From NCBI GenBank assembly GCA_934271655.1, contig CAKQRW010000007.1, positions 1 to 64,000 of the forward strand: DNA of 64,000 nucleotides, in the 5' to 3' direction. Made by a program: the position numbers and the translations under genes. Position 1 is the stretch's first letter; each line of letters opens with the position of its first letter. The notes below the pieces were generated by a model. It searched no databases. It saw only the letters and a list, made by a program, of their open reading frames with translations, and was not told the origin of the DNA. The DNA comes from an uncultured Bacteroidaceae bacterium. GTDB taxonomy: Bacteria; Bacteroidota; Bacteroidia; Bacteroidales; Bacteroidaceae. Positions 53,647 through 62,902 of the stretch are shown piece by piece.

Positions 53647-54558
53647 ATGGCAGATTTAACAACACATATAGGGGCTCTCACCATGAAGAACCCCGTCATG
53701 ACAGCATCGGGAACTTTCGGCTATGGAGTCGAGTTTGCCGATTTTGTCAATTTGGAAGATATTGGCGGCATCATCGTCAAGGGAACAACCCTCAACCCGC
53801 GTGAGGGAAATGACTATCCGCGCATGGTGGAGACTGCAAGTGGCATGCTCAACTGTGTAGGACTTCAGAATAAGGGCGTGGATTACTTCTGTGAGCACAT
53901 ATATCCGGAAATAAAGGGAATAGACACCAACATGATTGTCAATGTCAGCGGCTCATGTCCAGAGGACTATGCTGAGTGTGCCGCCAGAATCAATGCTCTT
54001 GATGGCATTCCTGCCATAGAGCTGAACATATCGTGCCCTAATGTAAAGCAGGGTGGCATGGCCTTTGGAGTGACAGCAGAGGGAGCCTCTGCTGTGGTAA
54101 AGGCTGTACGCAAGGCGTATGACAAGACTCTCATCGTGAAACTGTCGCCTAATGTGACTTCAATAGCTGACATCGCCAAAACGGTGGAGGACGCTGGAGC
54201 TGACGCCGTGTCGCTTATCAATACGCTTATGGGTATGGTCATTGATATAGAGAAGCGCAAGCCCGTGCTGAGCATCGCCACAGGTGGCATGTCCGGACCA
54301 GCCGTCAAGCCTGTAGCCGTGCGCTGTGTGTGGCAGGTGGCCAAAGCTGTAAGCATTCCTGTCATAGGATTGGGCGGCATCATGAATGCTCACGACGCTA
54401 TCGAGTTTATGCTCGCAGGAGCTTCCGCCGTGGAAATAGGCACGGCCAACTTCATAGATCCTGCTGTGACTGTCAAGGTGGCAAATGGCATAAACGAGTG
54501 GCTCGATGCACACGGATGCAAGTCGGCAAAGGAAATCGTTGGACAACTTGAAGCATAG
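53647..54558 (+). CDS. pyrD: Dihydroorotate dehydrogenase B, catalytic subunit
   Basis: Oxidises dihydroorotate to orotate in pyrimidine synthesis with FMN. From ATG at 53647-53649 ([22 protein letters not shown]) the product is 303 residues, typical of class 1[12 protein letters not shown] (about residue 130) carries the catalytic Cys that marks class 1 enzymes, and [28 protein letters not shown] binds the FMN phosphate. The longer upstream frame is not supported. Works with PyrK. Confidence 0.96.
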   Translation: MADLTTHIGALTMKNPVMTASGTFGYGVEFADFVNLEDIGGIIVKGTTLNPREGNDYPRMVETASGMLNCVGLQNKGVDYFCEHIYPEIKGIDTNMIVNVSGSCPEDYAECAARINALDGIPAIELNISCPNVKQGGMAFGVTAEGASAVVKAVRKAYDKTLIVKLSPNVTSIADIAKTVEDAGADAVSLINTLMGMVIDIEKRKPVLSIATGGMSGPAVKPVAVRCVWQVAKAVSIPVIGLGGIMNAHDAIEFMLAGASAVEIGTANFIDPAVTVKVANGINEWLDAHGCKSAKEIVGQLEA

Positions 54559-54602
54559 CATTCAGATGTCCGTGAAAACTGGTGCAATAAATTGATTCCG
54601 CT

Positions 54603-54698
54603 TTTTCCGAACCGCACAGTTGGATAAGTGCCTGTACAGACATCTTCATGCTGATCATATGTCTTACTTTTTTCGAACTGTACAGTTGTGCTAAGTGC
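54603..54698. repeat. Diverged 66-bp spaced repeat after pyrD
   Basis: TTTTCCGAACCGCACAGTTG (54603) recurs in altered form as TTTTTCGAACTGTACAGTTG (54669), and both are followed by a TAAGTGC block. The offset is 66 bp. Confidence 0.6.
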
Positions 54699-54810
54699 AG
54701 CATGGTACTCGGCGAGATTCCAGAGACAGAGAATACTGATGTCTTGCCGTGGTAAAGGCATGTGTGTGCTCAGTCCAACGACACAGCGTGAGCTTCTTAT
54801 ACAATAAATT

Positions 54811-54850
54811 AAAAAGGGAGCATGCCAAATTATTGGCATGCTCCCTTTTT
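54811..54850. terminator. Palindromic bidirectional terminator between pyrD and nqrF
   Basis: A perfect 18-bp stem AAAAAGGGAGCATGCCAA with its complement encloses the loop ATTA and ends in five T. It sits between convergent genes and has the A/T flanks needed in both directions. Confidence 0.9.
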
Positions 54851-54903
54851 GTATCCTGAACGCCATAGGCCGGGAAAGGCCTTGCGCCTGTAGTGCGAGT
54901 TGT

Positions 54904-56178
54904 TTATCCACCGAAGTTATCGAATGATATCATGTCGTCCTCAACACCGAGAGAGTGGAGAAGGTCGAGCACTGTCTTAGCCATCATTGGAGGTCCGCAG
55001 AGGTAGTACTCCACATCTTCTGGAGACTCGTGCTGCTTGAGGTATGTATCACCCATCACAGGAGCTACGAAGCCTGGAGTGTACTTGATGCCAGCTGCGT
55101 CTGCCTTTGGGTCTGGACGGTCAAGCGCAAGGTGGAAGTGGAAGTTGCTGTAGTCCTTCTCAAGCTGGAGGAAATCGTCAAGGAACGGAATCTCCTCAAG
55201 AGCGCGGGCACCGTAGAAATAGTGCATCTCGCGGTCACGGATGTTGAGTGTCTTGAGGCAGTGCATGATCTGCGCGCGGAGCGGAGCCATACCTGCGCCA
55301 CCACCTACCCAAATCATCTCGCGGCCTGTGCCATACTTAGGATGGAACTCACCGTAAGGACCTGACATGAGCACCTTGTCGCCTGGCTTGAGCGAGAATA
55401 TGTAAGATGACGCTATACCTGGGTTGACATCTATGAAGCCAGGACCCTGATCCTTTGGCTTGAAAGGTGGAGTGGCGATACGCACGTTGAGTGTGATGAT
55501 GTCGCCCTCGTCTGGGTAGTTGGCCATAGAGTAAGCACGGATAGTTGGAGTGTCATTGACGCACTTCAGTCCGAAGAGTCCGAACTTCTTCCATGCTGGC
55601 AGGTAGGTGTCGCCGATAAGGCTCTTGTCGATATCCTTGTCATAGTCGATAGAGAATGCAGGAATCTTGATCTGTGCGTAAGATCCAGGCTCGAAGTCCA
55701 TGTGCTCACCTGGAGGAAGAGCCACCTTGTACTCCTTGATGAAGGTTGCCACGTTGCGGTTGCCGATGACGGTGCACTCCCATTCCTTGACACCCATGAC
55801 AGAGTCTGGCACCTTGATGTCGAGGTCGCCCTTGACCTTGCACTGGCAGCCAAGACGGTATCCTTCCTTAATCTGCTTGCGTGTGAAGTGGCCCTTCTCT
55901 GAGTCGAGAATCTCACCGCCGCCAGAGAGCACCTGGCACTTGCACTGTCCGCAAGAACCCTTTCCGCCGCAGGCTGAAGGGAGGTACACATCGTGTGCGG
56001 CGAGGGTGGAGAGCAGGCTTGAGCCCTGTTCCACTTCGAGCTTGTCCTTTCCGTTGATGGTAATTGTCACATTGCCACTTGGAGAGAGGAATTTCTTAGC
56101 AACGAGCAGTATGACCACAAGCACAAGCACTATGACCAGGAATACTGCGATGCTATAAATGATAAATTGTATATCCAT
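54904..56178 (-). CDS. nqrF: Na+-translocating NADH:quinone reductase subunit F
   Basis: NqrF oxidises NADH and feeds electrons into the Na+ pump. The 424-residue product has an N-terminal membrane helix (about residues 6-28), a ferredoxin-like domain with SACGGKGSCGQCKC (Cys 70, 76, 79, and a fourth near 112), and FAD/NADH domains with RAYSMANYP, GPYGEFH and GGGAGMAPLRAQI. It is the last gene of nqrABCDEF and ends before a palindromic terminator. Confidence 0.97.
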   Translation of the reverse strand: MDIQFIIYSIAVFLVIVLVLVVILLVAKKFLSPSGNVTITINGKDKLEVEQGSSLLSTLAAHDVYLPSACGGKGSCGQCKCQVLSGGGEILDSEKGHFTRKQIKEGYRLGCQCKVKGDLDIKVPDSVMGVKEWECTVIGNRNVATFIKEYKVALPPGEHMDFEPGSYAQIKIPAFSIDYDKDIDKSLIGDTYLPAWKKFGLFGLKCVNDTPTIRAYSMANYPDEGDIITLNVRIATPPFKPKDQGPGFIDVNPGIASSYIFSLKPGDKVLMSGPYGEFHPKYGTGREMIWVGGGAGMAPLRAQIMHCLKTLNIRDREMHYFYGARALEEIPFLDDFLQLEKDYSNFHFHLALDRPDPKADAAGIKYTPGFVAPVMGDTYLKQHESPEDVEYYLCGPPMMAKTVLDLLHSLGVEDDMISFDNFGG

Positions 56179-56195
56179 TGTCTGTTCCTTTCTTA

Positions 56196-56822
56196 TTAGA
56201 TTTTAAGACCAGAGAAGCACATGAATGCCATTGCCATGAGGCCTACGGTGATGAATGTGATGCCGAGACCCTGGAGAGGCTTGGGCACATCTGAGTATGC
56301 CATCTTCTCACGGATGGCAGCAAGGCCGACGATGGCCAGTGTCCAGCCGATACCAGAGCCAAGGGCGTAGGCGATACAGTCGCTCACTCCGCCGATGTAC
56401 TGTGTGCTGGATGGGTCCATGTTGATGCGCTGCTGCATGAAGAGTGATGCTCCCATGATGGCGCAGTTCACTGCGATAAGAGGGAGGAAGATGCCGAGCG
56501 CTGCGTAGAGTGATGGTGAGAAACGCTCCACAATCATCTCGACGAGCTGCACGATGCCTGCGATGACCGCGATGAAGAGGATGAACGCGAGGAAGGTGAG
56601 GTCCACGCCCTCAGCCAGCGCACCTGCGGCAAGCACCTTGGTCTGGAGCAGATAATCGACGGGCACGGTGATGAGCAACACGAATGTGACTGCTATTCCG
56701 AGTCCGAATGATGTCTTCACTGTCTTGGATACTGCGAGATATGAGCACATACCCAAGAAGAAAGCGAAAATCATGTTGTCCACGAAAATAGAGCGGACGA
56801 ACAAACTAATGAAATGTTCCAT
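56196..56822 (-). CDS. nqrE: Na+-translocating NADH:quinone reductase subunit E
   Basis: The 208-residue membrane subunit has six hydrophobic segments and the Cys-containing half-helices near the start (about C26, [12 protein letters not shown]) and in the middle ([11 protein letters not shown]), which coordinate the Fe centre shared with Nqr[20 protein letters not shown] is typical. It lies between nqrD and nqrF with short gaps. Confidence 0.96.
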   Translation of the reverse strand: MEHFISLFVRSIFVDNMIFAFFLGMCSYLAVSKTVKTSFGLGIAVTFVLLITVPVDYLLQTKVLAAGALAEGVDLTFLAFILFIAVIAGIVQLVEMIVERFSPSLYAALGIFLPLIAVNCAIMGASLFMQQRINMDPSSTQYIGGVSDCIAYALGSGIGWTLAIVGLAAIREKMAYSDVPKPLQGLGITFITVGLMAMAFMCFSGLKI

Positions 56823-56859
56823 AATCTGTTTCTGTTTGTTTCTTTGTTGGGTTAATGCT

Positions 56860-57492
56860 TTACTTTAAGTCCTTGTTGACGATTCTGTGTACCCAGATGA
56901 AGCATGCAACGAGTATGAGCGCCATGGCTGGCATGGTCATCATGCCGTTGTTGATGTAGAGGCCACCGTTGGTGATGTATGCGCCTTCTGGAATGACTGT
57001 GAAGCCGAGGATGGTGCCGAAGCCGAGGAGTTCGCGCACGAATCCAACCACCACAAGCACAAAGGCGTAGCCGAGGCCGTTGCCTATGCCGTCGAGGAAT
57101 GACTCCCATGGGCCGTTCTGCATGGCGAATGCCTCAAGGCGTCCCATGAGGATACAGTTGGTGATGATCAGTCCGACATAGACTGAGAGCTGCACGCTGA
57201 CATCGTAAACGTAAGCCTTGAGGATGTTGCTCACGATGGTCACGAGGGCTGCCACAACCACAAGCTGCACGATGATGCGGATGCGGTTAGGGATAGTCTT
57301 GCGGATTAATGAAATGATCACGTTGGAGAAGGCTGTGATGACTGTGACGGAAAGTCCCATCACGATGGCAGGCTTCAGCTGTGACGTTACGGCGAGAGCG
57401 GAGCAGATGCCGAGCACCTGGACTGCTACAGGGTTGTTAAGGTTAAGCGGACCCTTGAAGACTTCGCCATTCTCTTTTGAAAATAAACTCAT
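56860..57492 (-). CDS. nqrD: Na+-translocating NADH:quinone reductase subunit D
   Basis: The 210-residue membrane subunit has six hydrophobic segments, with the Cys of [16 protein letters not shown] (about C30) and of [15 protein letters not shown] matching the paired half-helices of NqrD/RnfE. It pairs with NqrE to form the intramembrane Fe site. It is 14 bp after nqrC. Confidence 0.96.
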   Translation of the reverse strand: MSLFSKENGEVFKGPLNLNNPVAVQVLGICSALAVTSQLKPAIVMGLSVTVITAFSNVIISLIRKTIPNRIRIIVQLVVVAALVTIVSNILKAYVYDVSVQLSVYVGLIITNCILMGRLEAFAMQNGPWESFLDGIGNGLGYAFVLVVVGFVRELLGFGTILGFTVIPEGAYITNGGLYINNGMMTMPAMALILVACFIWVHRIVNKDLK

Positions 57493-57506
57493 ATTCTTTG
57501 TCCTCC

Positions 57507-58136
57507 TTATTTGTTCTTAAAAGATTCGATGGCGTCTTTCTTGCTGCTAAGACCTTGCTGAATCATGTCGTTTACACCATTTGATGTGAGTGTGGCTCCT
57601 GTCACAGCGTCTACCACGTAGTCTTCTGTCGAGAGGCCTGCAGGCGCCTTGCCTGACTTGTACACTCCGAGAGCCACATTGTCGCCCTCGAAAATTTTCT
57701 TGCCTTGGAACTCGTCCTGGAACCACTGCTCTGTGATGCGTGCGCCGAGTCCGGCTGTCTCGCCCTCATGGTTGAAGTATGTTCCGTAGACTGTCTCGCC
57801 GTCCTTGTTGATAGAAATCCAGCCCCAGATAGGTCCCCAGAGTCCGGCTCCCTTCACCTTGATGACAAGCTTCTCCTCGCCGTCAACGTTGGCTGTGAGT
57901 GTCTCTGCGTTCTGATCCTGGTCGCCAAGCACCTTGGCATACTCTGACTCCACGTCAGCGCAGTCGCGGATATTGAGCGATGCAAGCACCTGCTTCTTGG
58001 TGTCGAGGGCCACGTTCTTGTCCTGTGTTGGCTTGAGCGATGAAGCGACGAAAGCGAGGAGGAATGCGACGATGATGACCATCACGCTTGCATATATGAT
58101 AGTATATGCGTTGCTGTTTGTATTCATTTTTGCCAT
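57507..58136 (-). CDS. nqrC: Na+-translocating NADH:quinone reductase subunit C
   Basis: The 209-residue product has one N-terminal membrane helix (about residues 12-30) and a periplasmic FMN domain. The flavinylation motif VTGATLTS (Thr about 182) is where ApbE attaches FMN; the apbE gene at 44893-46008 could supply that activity. It begins 13 bp after nqrB. Confidence 0.96.
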   Translation of the reverse strand: MAKMNTNSNAYTIIYASVMVIIVAFLLAFVASSLKPTQDKNVALDTKKQVLASLNIRDCADVESEYAKVLGDQDQNAETLTANVDGEEKLVIKVKGAGLWGPIWGWISINKDGETVYGTYFNHEGETAGLGARITEQWFQDEFQGKKIFEGDNVALGVYKSGKAPAGLSTEDYVVDAVTGATLTSNGVNDMIQQGLSSKKDAIESFKNK

Positions 58137-58149
58137 GTCTTTGTCCTCC

Positions 58150-59298
58150 TTATTTAGCTGCGCGCTTTGCGCGCTTGTTGATGTTTGACTGAACGAAGAA
58201 GTAGTCGAAGAGCGGAGCGAACACGTTCATGAGGAGTATGGCGAGCATCATGCCCTCTGGATATCCAGGGTTGAGCACACGGATGATTATAGCCATTGCT
58301 CCGATGAGGAGTCCGAAAATCCACTTGCCGCCCTCTGTGCGTGGGCTTGTCACAGGGTCTGTGGCCATGAAGACCGCACCAAAGGCGAAGCCTCCCACTG
58401 TGAGCTGCTCCCACCACTGGAAGTTCTCTGCTCCAGCGTATGGAAGAAGGTATGCCATGACAGCGCCTCCGACAAATGTGCCGAGGATAATCTTCCAGCT
58501 TGCGATGCCAGCCCATATGAGGATGACTGCTCCTATCATGATGGCGATGAATGAAGTCTCGCCAATGGAGCCAGGGATGGTGCCGATGATGGTGTCCATC
58601 GCGTCGTATGTGACAGGCTCACCTGCGGCAAGCTGACCGAGTGGGGTAGCTGCGCTGATGCCGTCAACTGTTCCGTTGATGGAGTCCATGTAAGATCCGT
58701 TTACCCACACCTTGTCGCCCGACATCATAGAAGGGTAGGCGAAGAAAAGGAACGCGCGTGTCACAAGGGCTGGATTGAAGATGTTCATGCCCGTGCCGCC
58801 AAACACTTCCTTGGCGAAGACTACAGCAAAGGCTGTGGCGATGGCTATAATCCAGAGAGGGCAGTTGACTGGGACGATGAGTGGTATGAGAATACCAGTC
58901 ACGAAGAATCCCTCATGCACCTCTTCCTTCTTGTACTGCGCTATGGCAATTTCTATGCCGAGGCCCACCACGTATGACACGATGATCTTTGGCAGGATGA
59001 CTGCAAGGCCATAGAGGAAATTGCCCACGAGGCTCATCTCAGCTCCGAAGGCATGATAGTGCTGGTAGCCTATGTTCCACATGCCGAAGAGAATCGCTGG
59101 GATGAGCGCGATTACTACAAAGAATATTGAGCGCTTTGAGTCAATGGCGTCGTGAATCTGCGCGCCACGTGGCTTTGCTGTCTCGTTTGGAACGTAGAAG
59201 AATGTCTCTGCTGCGTCGAAGAGAGAGCCGAAAGCGCTGAGCTTGCCTCCTTCTGAGAAGGCAGGCTTCATGTTGTCGAGAATTTTCTTAAGACTCAT
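58150..59298 (-). CDS. nqrB: Na+-translocating NADH:quinone reductase subunit B
   Basis: The 382-residue membrane subunit carries about ten helices and forms the Na+ path with covalent FMN and riboflavin. The expected flavinylation region reads VDGISAATPLGQLAAGE (Thr about 213). The usual motif is S/T-G-A-T, and here the Gly position is Ala. The rest (KEVFGGTGMNIFNPALVTRAFLFFAYP; FMATDPVTSPRTEGGKWIFGLLIG) is standard. It lies 11 bp after nqrA. Confidence 0.96.
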   Translation of the reverse strand: MSLKKILDNMKPAFSEGGKLSAFGSLFDAAETFFYVPNETAKPRGAQIHDAIDSKRSIFFVVIALIPAILFGMWNIGYQHYHAFGAEMSLVGNFLYGLAVILPKIIVSYVVGLGIEIAIAQYKKEEVHEGFFVTGILIPLIVPVNCPLWIIAIATAFAVVFAKEVFGGTGMNIFNPALVTRAFLFFAYPSMMSGDKVWVNGSYMDSINGTVDGISAATPLGQLAAGEPVTYDAMDTIIGTIPGSIGETSFIAIMIGAVILIWAGIASWKIILGTFVGGAVMAYLLPYAGAENFQWWEQLTVGGFAFGAVFMATDPVTSPRTEGGKWIFGLLIGAMAIIIRVLNPGYPEGMMLAILLMNVFAPLFDYFFVQSNINKRAKRAAK

Positions 59299-59309
59299 AG
59301 TGCTTGTGC

Positions 59310-60653
59310 TTATTCGTTTTCTTTGCGGAGCATATCGAGTCCTTCACGGACGATACGCTGAAGTTCAACTTTAGAGCTATCCACGAACTCAGCCATGGCA
59401 AAGTCCTCAGGTGCAACCTCATAGATGCCGAGGGCTTCCATGCGGTCTATGTCACCGGCTATGATGGCCTTGACGAGCTGCTCAGGATAGATGTCCATAG
59501 GGAATACCGAATCGTATTCGCCGCTGAAGATCATGTGGCGGTGTCCGCCCTTGATGCGTGCGTCGAGCACGTATTCCTTGTTCTTTGGCTGGAGCCAAGT
59601 GAAATAGGAGCGGCTTGTGGAGAACTCGCCCAGACGTGGAGCTATCCAGCCGAAGAGCTCATTGGAGTCGTCGCCCTCTGGAATGGCGGTCACTTCTGTG
59701 CTGTGGGCGAGGAGGAATGAGTCGGCTGATGTCTTCACGCCTGTGAGAGGGTTGCCGTCTATGAGACGCACCTTCTTGTCTGTGCTGACATTGCCCTTCA
59801 CGATGTCGCCGATTTTTGCGCCGATGGTCACAGTCTTGTACTGAGGCTCCTTGATTTCAGAGCCTGCCACTGCGATGGTGCGCTGCATTACGACTTTGCC
59901 CTCGCGGAAGAGACGGCCTATCATTGCCACTTCCTCTGCTGCGAGAGTCCATACCACCTCACCTTTGTTTACAGGGCTGATGTGGTTGATCTGTACGCCT
60001 ACGTTTCCTGCTGGGCATTTACCCTGGAACTCAGTCACTTCAGCATTCTTGGTTGAAGCAAGGATTGAACCATGGTTGACGCCTACATGCACTTTGGCAA
60101 TCTTGGCAAGTGCGTCAACTCCTGCCTGGAAGTCATCTTCCTTGCCTTTGAGAGCCACGTTCACGTCGGCAGCGAGAGGCATGTCGCTGAATGCAGAAAT
60201 GAAAATCGCCTTAGGCTGGTCGCTTGGATTGGCGACAACAGCGTAAGGGCGCTGAATGATGAAGGCAAAGAGACCGCTTTCGAGAAGGGCAGCCTTTACA
60301 TCACCTGCATTGAGCGAATTGACCTGCTTCTTGCCGAAGTCTACATACTGCTGGGTGGCAGATGCTTCAACCTGAACGCTTAAAACTTTACGACGCTCGC
60401 CTCTTTCTACAAGCACTACTTTGCCTGATACAGGAGAGACGAATTTCATCTCGGGATGCAACTTGTTCACAAACAAGGCATCTCCAGCCTTAACTTCATC
60501 TCCTTCTTTAACTACAACTTTTGGCTTCATGCCCCAAAAAGCATCAGGGATAAGACCATATGTCTTTGATGCTTCAGCGGCAGTAACCTTAGATGCAGCC
60601 TTCCCTTTGAGATTGATGTCGAGGCCTTTCTTTAGCTTAATTACATTCGCCAT
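59310..60653 (-). CDS. nqrA: Na+-translocating NADH:quinone reductase subunit A
   Basis: The 447-residue soluble subunit of the pump faces the cytoplasm. It starts with the NqrA barrel-sandwich motif MANVIKLKKGLDINLKGKA and has VKEGDEVKAGDALFVNK and GGHRHMIFSGEYDSVFPMDIYPEQLVKAI near the C-terminus. It is the first gene of the operon; its leader contains a TAACTTTG box about 125 bases upstream. Confidence 0.96.
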   Translation of the reverse strand: MANVIKLKKGLDINLKGKAASKVTAAEASKTYGLIPDAFWGMKPKVVVKEGDEVKAGDALFVNKLHPEMKFVSPVSGKVVLVERGERRKVLSVQVEASATQQYVDFGKKQVNSLNAGDVKAALLESGLFAFIIQRPYAVVANPSDQPKAIFISAFSDMPLAADVNVALKGKEDDFQAGVDALAKIAKVHVGVNHGSILASTKNAEVTEFQGKCPAGNVGVQINHISPVNKGEVVWTLAAEEVAMIGRLFREGKVVMQRTIAVAGSEIKEPQYKTVTIGAKIGDIVKGNVSTDKKVRLIDGNPLTGVKTSADSFLLAHSTEVTAIPEGDDSNELFGWIAPRLGEFSTSRSYFTWLQPKNKEYVLDARIKGGHRHMIFSGEYDSVFPMDIYPEQLVKAIIAGDIDRMEALGIYEVAPEDFAMAEFVDSSKVELQRIVREGLDMLRKENE

Positions 60654-60777
60654 ATTTGTTAATATTAACTTGGTGTTTATTTCTTTCTTCAGTTTGCGGT
60701 GTGATTTTCATCATTTCCCTTTGTCTTTCCTGCCGCTGGGTTAGTGACATGTAAGACGTGGACACAGAAAATCGCTA

Positions 60778-60785
60778 CAAAGTTA
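60778..60785 (-). promoter_or_regulatory. nqr operon -7 box
   Basis: The minus strand reads TAACTTTG, followed by GTAGCG, the same bases found after the -7 box of the LacI-family gene. The -33 element is not clear. Confidence 0.5.
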
Positions 60786-60964
60786 GCAATTTTTAGTTAA
60801 ATGTAGAAATATATAACGGCATAAATAATGATAAGCGTCAAAAATAATTTGTTGCCGCATGGCATTGGCCGATGTGGATGCCATGATATGGGTCCGCTGC
60901 TTTGGGCAGCTGCCGGCGGTGGCAAAGCGCAGGCCATGAATTTGTAATGATTTAGCGGATTATC

Positions 60965-61008
60965 TTTGTTCGTTTGGAAAATAATGACTAATTTTGCAAA
61001 CGAACAAA
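60965..61008 (+). promoter_or_regulatory. dnaB promoter flanked by a 12-bp inverted repeat
   Basis: TTTG (60965-60968) and TAATTTTG (60989-60996) are 20 bases apart, a good -33/-7 pair. TTTGTTCGTTTG (60965-60976) and its exact complement CAAACGAACAAA (60997-61008) embrace the -7 box with a 20-base spacer. This could be an operator, or a hairpin at the start of the transcript. The leader to dnaB is about 70 bases. The rest of the gap (60654-60964) holds only the nqr leader. Confidence 0.6.
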
Positions 61009-61075
61009 ATATAAATAATGAGACAGAACGTGCCGTCACCCCTATGACAGGAGAGACTGGCGCATTCAAAAGCAT

Positions 61076-62632
61076 ATGGCAGAACAAGCAAGGAATACAA
61101 GACGTAGGAGTAGCAGCCGCGGAGGCGAGGAAGAAAACCTCGCACAGTTGGGCAGAGTGCAGCCACAGGCTGTGGAGTTTGAGAAAGCTGTGCTGGGAGC
61201 GTGCATCATCGAGCAAGACGCTTTCAGTATTGTGGCTGATTTTCTGAAGCCTCACTCTTTTTATGAGAAGAAGCATCAGGTCATATTTCAGGCCATACAG
61301 ACGCTGGTGGGGCTTGACGCTCCGGTGGATGTGCTCACGGTGGTGGAGCAGCTGCAGAAGACGGGAGAGCTGGAGAATGCTGGCGGAGCGGCTTACATCG
61401 CCGAGTTGTCGCGTTCAGTCCTGTCGTCAGCCCATTTGGAATACCACGCCCGTGTTGTGGCACAGAAGGCTTTGGCCCGCGACTTGATAAGTTACACGAG
61501 CAATATACAGAAACTGGCTTTTGACGACTCGCAGGACATCCAGGAATTGATGCAGATGGCGGAAGGCAAGCTTTTCGAGTTGTCCAAGTCAAATCTGAAG
61601 AAGGACTTCACGCAGATAGACCCTGTCATCAAGGAGGCTTATGACATGCTGCAGAAGGCGGCCGCAAGGACAGACGGACTGTCGGGCCTGACATCTGGTT
61701 TTGACAAACTGGACGAGATGACATCGGGATGGCAGAATTCGGACCTCATCATCATAGCCGCGCGACCCGCCATGGGAAAGACGGCCTTTGTGCTGTCTAT
61801 GGCGCGCAATATGGCTGTGGACAATCAGATTCCCATCGCTATGTTCTCCCTTGAGATGTCAAACGTGCAGCTGGTCAATCGTCTGCTGGTCAACGTGTGC
61901 GAGATTCCTGGAGAGAAGATAAAGAGCGGAAGGTTGCTGCCGTATGAGTGGAGCCAGCTGGGATATAAGATGCGCTCGCTGTACGGCGCGCCGTTCTATG
62001 TCGACGACACTCCGTCGCTCTCGGTCTTTGAGCTGCGTACAAAGGCACGCCGTCTGGTGCGTGACTATGGTGTAAAGATGATCATCATCGACTACCTCCA
62101 GTTGATGAATGCTTCGGGCATGTCGTACAACTCACGACAGGAAGAGGTGTCAACCATATCGCGCTCGCTGAAGGGATTGGCCAAGGAACTTAATATTCCT
62201 ATCATTGCGCTCTCGCAGCTCAACCGTTCTGTAGAGCAGCGTGTGAGCACTAATCCCGACAGCCCCGACAGCAAGCGCCCGCAGCTGAGCGACCTTCGTG
62301 AGTCTGGTGCCATCGAGCAGGATGCCGATATGGTGTGCTTTATCCACCGCCCCGAATATTACAAGATATACAAGGACCAGAACAACAATGACCTGAAGGG
62401 CATTGCTGAGATAATAATCGCAAAGCATCGTAATGGTGCCGTCGGCGATGTCCGTCTCCGCTTCGTGGGCGAGTTCGCGCGATTCATGAACCTGGATGAT
62501 GTCAATCCGCCTTTGCCAAGTGACGATGGCACAATAAAGCCTTCGCAGTCGCAGTCAAAGATTAAAATGGATGATGACGCTTTCGCCGGACTCGACATCA
62601 CATCGGCTGCTCCTTCTGAGGCCCCGTTCTGA
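61076..62632 (+). CDS. dnaB: Replicative DNA helicase
   Basis: Hexameric helicase of the replication fork. The 518-residue product has the N-terminal DnaB domain (LGRVQPQAVEFEKAVLGACII, about residues 26-130), a linker, and the RecA-like domain with Walker A ARPAMGKTAFVLS (about 229), Walker B MIIIDYLQLM and the Arg-finger region KHRNGAVGDVRLRF. A disordered charged tail ends it. It is a single plus-strand gene followed by a long palindromic terminator. Confidence 0.97.
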   Translation: MAEQARNTRRRSSSRGGEEENLAQLGRVQPQAVEFEKAVLGACIIEQDAFSIVADFLKPHSFYEKKHQVIFQAIQTLVGLDAPVDVLTVVEQLQKTGELENAGGAAYIAELSRSVLSSAHLEYHARVVAQKALARDLISYTSNIQKLAFDDSQDIQELMQMAEGKLFELSKSNLKKDFTQIDPVIKEAYDMLQKAAARTDGLSGLTSGFDKLDEMTSGWQNSDLIIIAARPAMGKTAFVLSMARNMAVDNQIPIAMFSLEMSNVQLVNRLLVNVCEIPGEKIKSGRLLPYEWSQLGYKMRSLYGAPFYVDDTPSLSVFELRTKARRLVRDYGVKMIIIDYLQLMNASGMSYNSRQEEVSTISRSLKGLAKELNIPIIALSQLNRSVEQRVSTNPDSPDSKRPQLSDLRESGAIEQDADMVCFIHRPEYYKIYKDQNNNDLKGIAEIIIAKHRNGAVGDVRLRFVGEFARFMNLDDVNPPLPSDDGTIKPSQSQSKIKMDDDAFAGLDITSAAPSEAPF

Positions 62633-62731
62633 TATCCCTGCAAGGTCTCTTCTGGAAGTTTGTGGCATGTAATGCCTCTGTATTATTCTGCCGCATTGTT
62701 ACGATGACGGATAAGACATTGGCAGCAAGGC

Positions 62732-62781
62732 AGATGCAGCAAGGCCCGCAAGTAGGTTTACTTGCGGGCCTTGCTGCATCT
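62732..62781. terminator. Palindromic terminator between dnaB and nhaA
   Basis: A perfect 23-bp stem (62732-62754 with 62759-62781; core AAGGCCCGCAAGTA) encloses the loop GGTT. T-runs are weak, but the stem is very stable and sits between convergent genes. Confidence 0.75.
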
Positions 62782-62816
62782 TGTCAGTCGTCAGACTGTT
62801 TTTTGTTTTCCTTCTT

Positions 62817-62902
62817 GTCGAGTCCTTTGGCTGTATCTTGTTCTCTGTTATATTGTCGAGTCCTTTGGCTGTTTTTCTTGCCTTGTCAGTCCTATGGCTG
62901 TT
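62817..62902. repeat. Duplications of the nhaA 3' end
   Basis: GTCGAGTCCTTTGGCTGT occurs at 62817 and 62855, and a related GTCAGTCCTATGGCTGT at 62885. The last copy contains the nhaA stop codon (62892-62894); the other two lie beyond it at 38- and 30-bp spacing. Confidence 0.8.
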
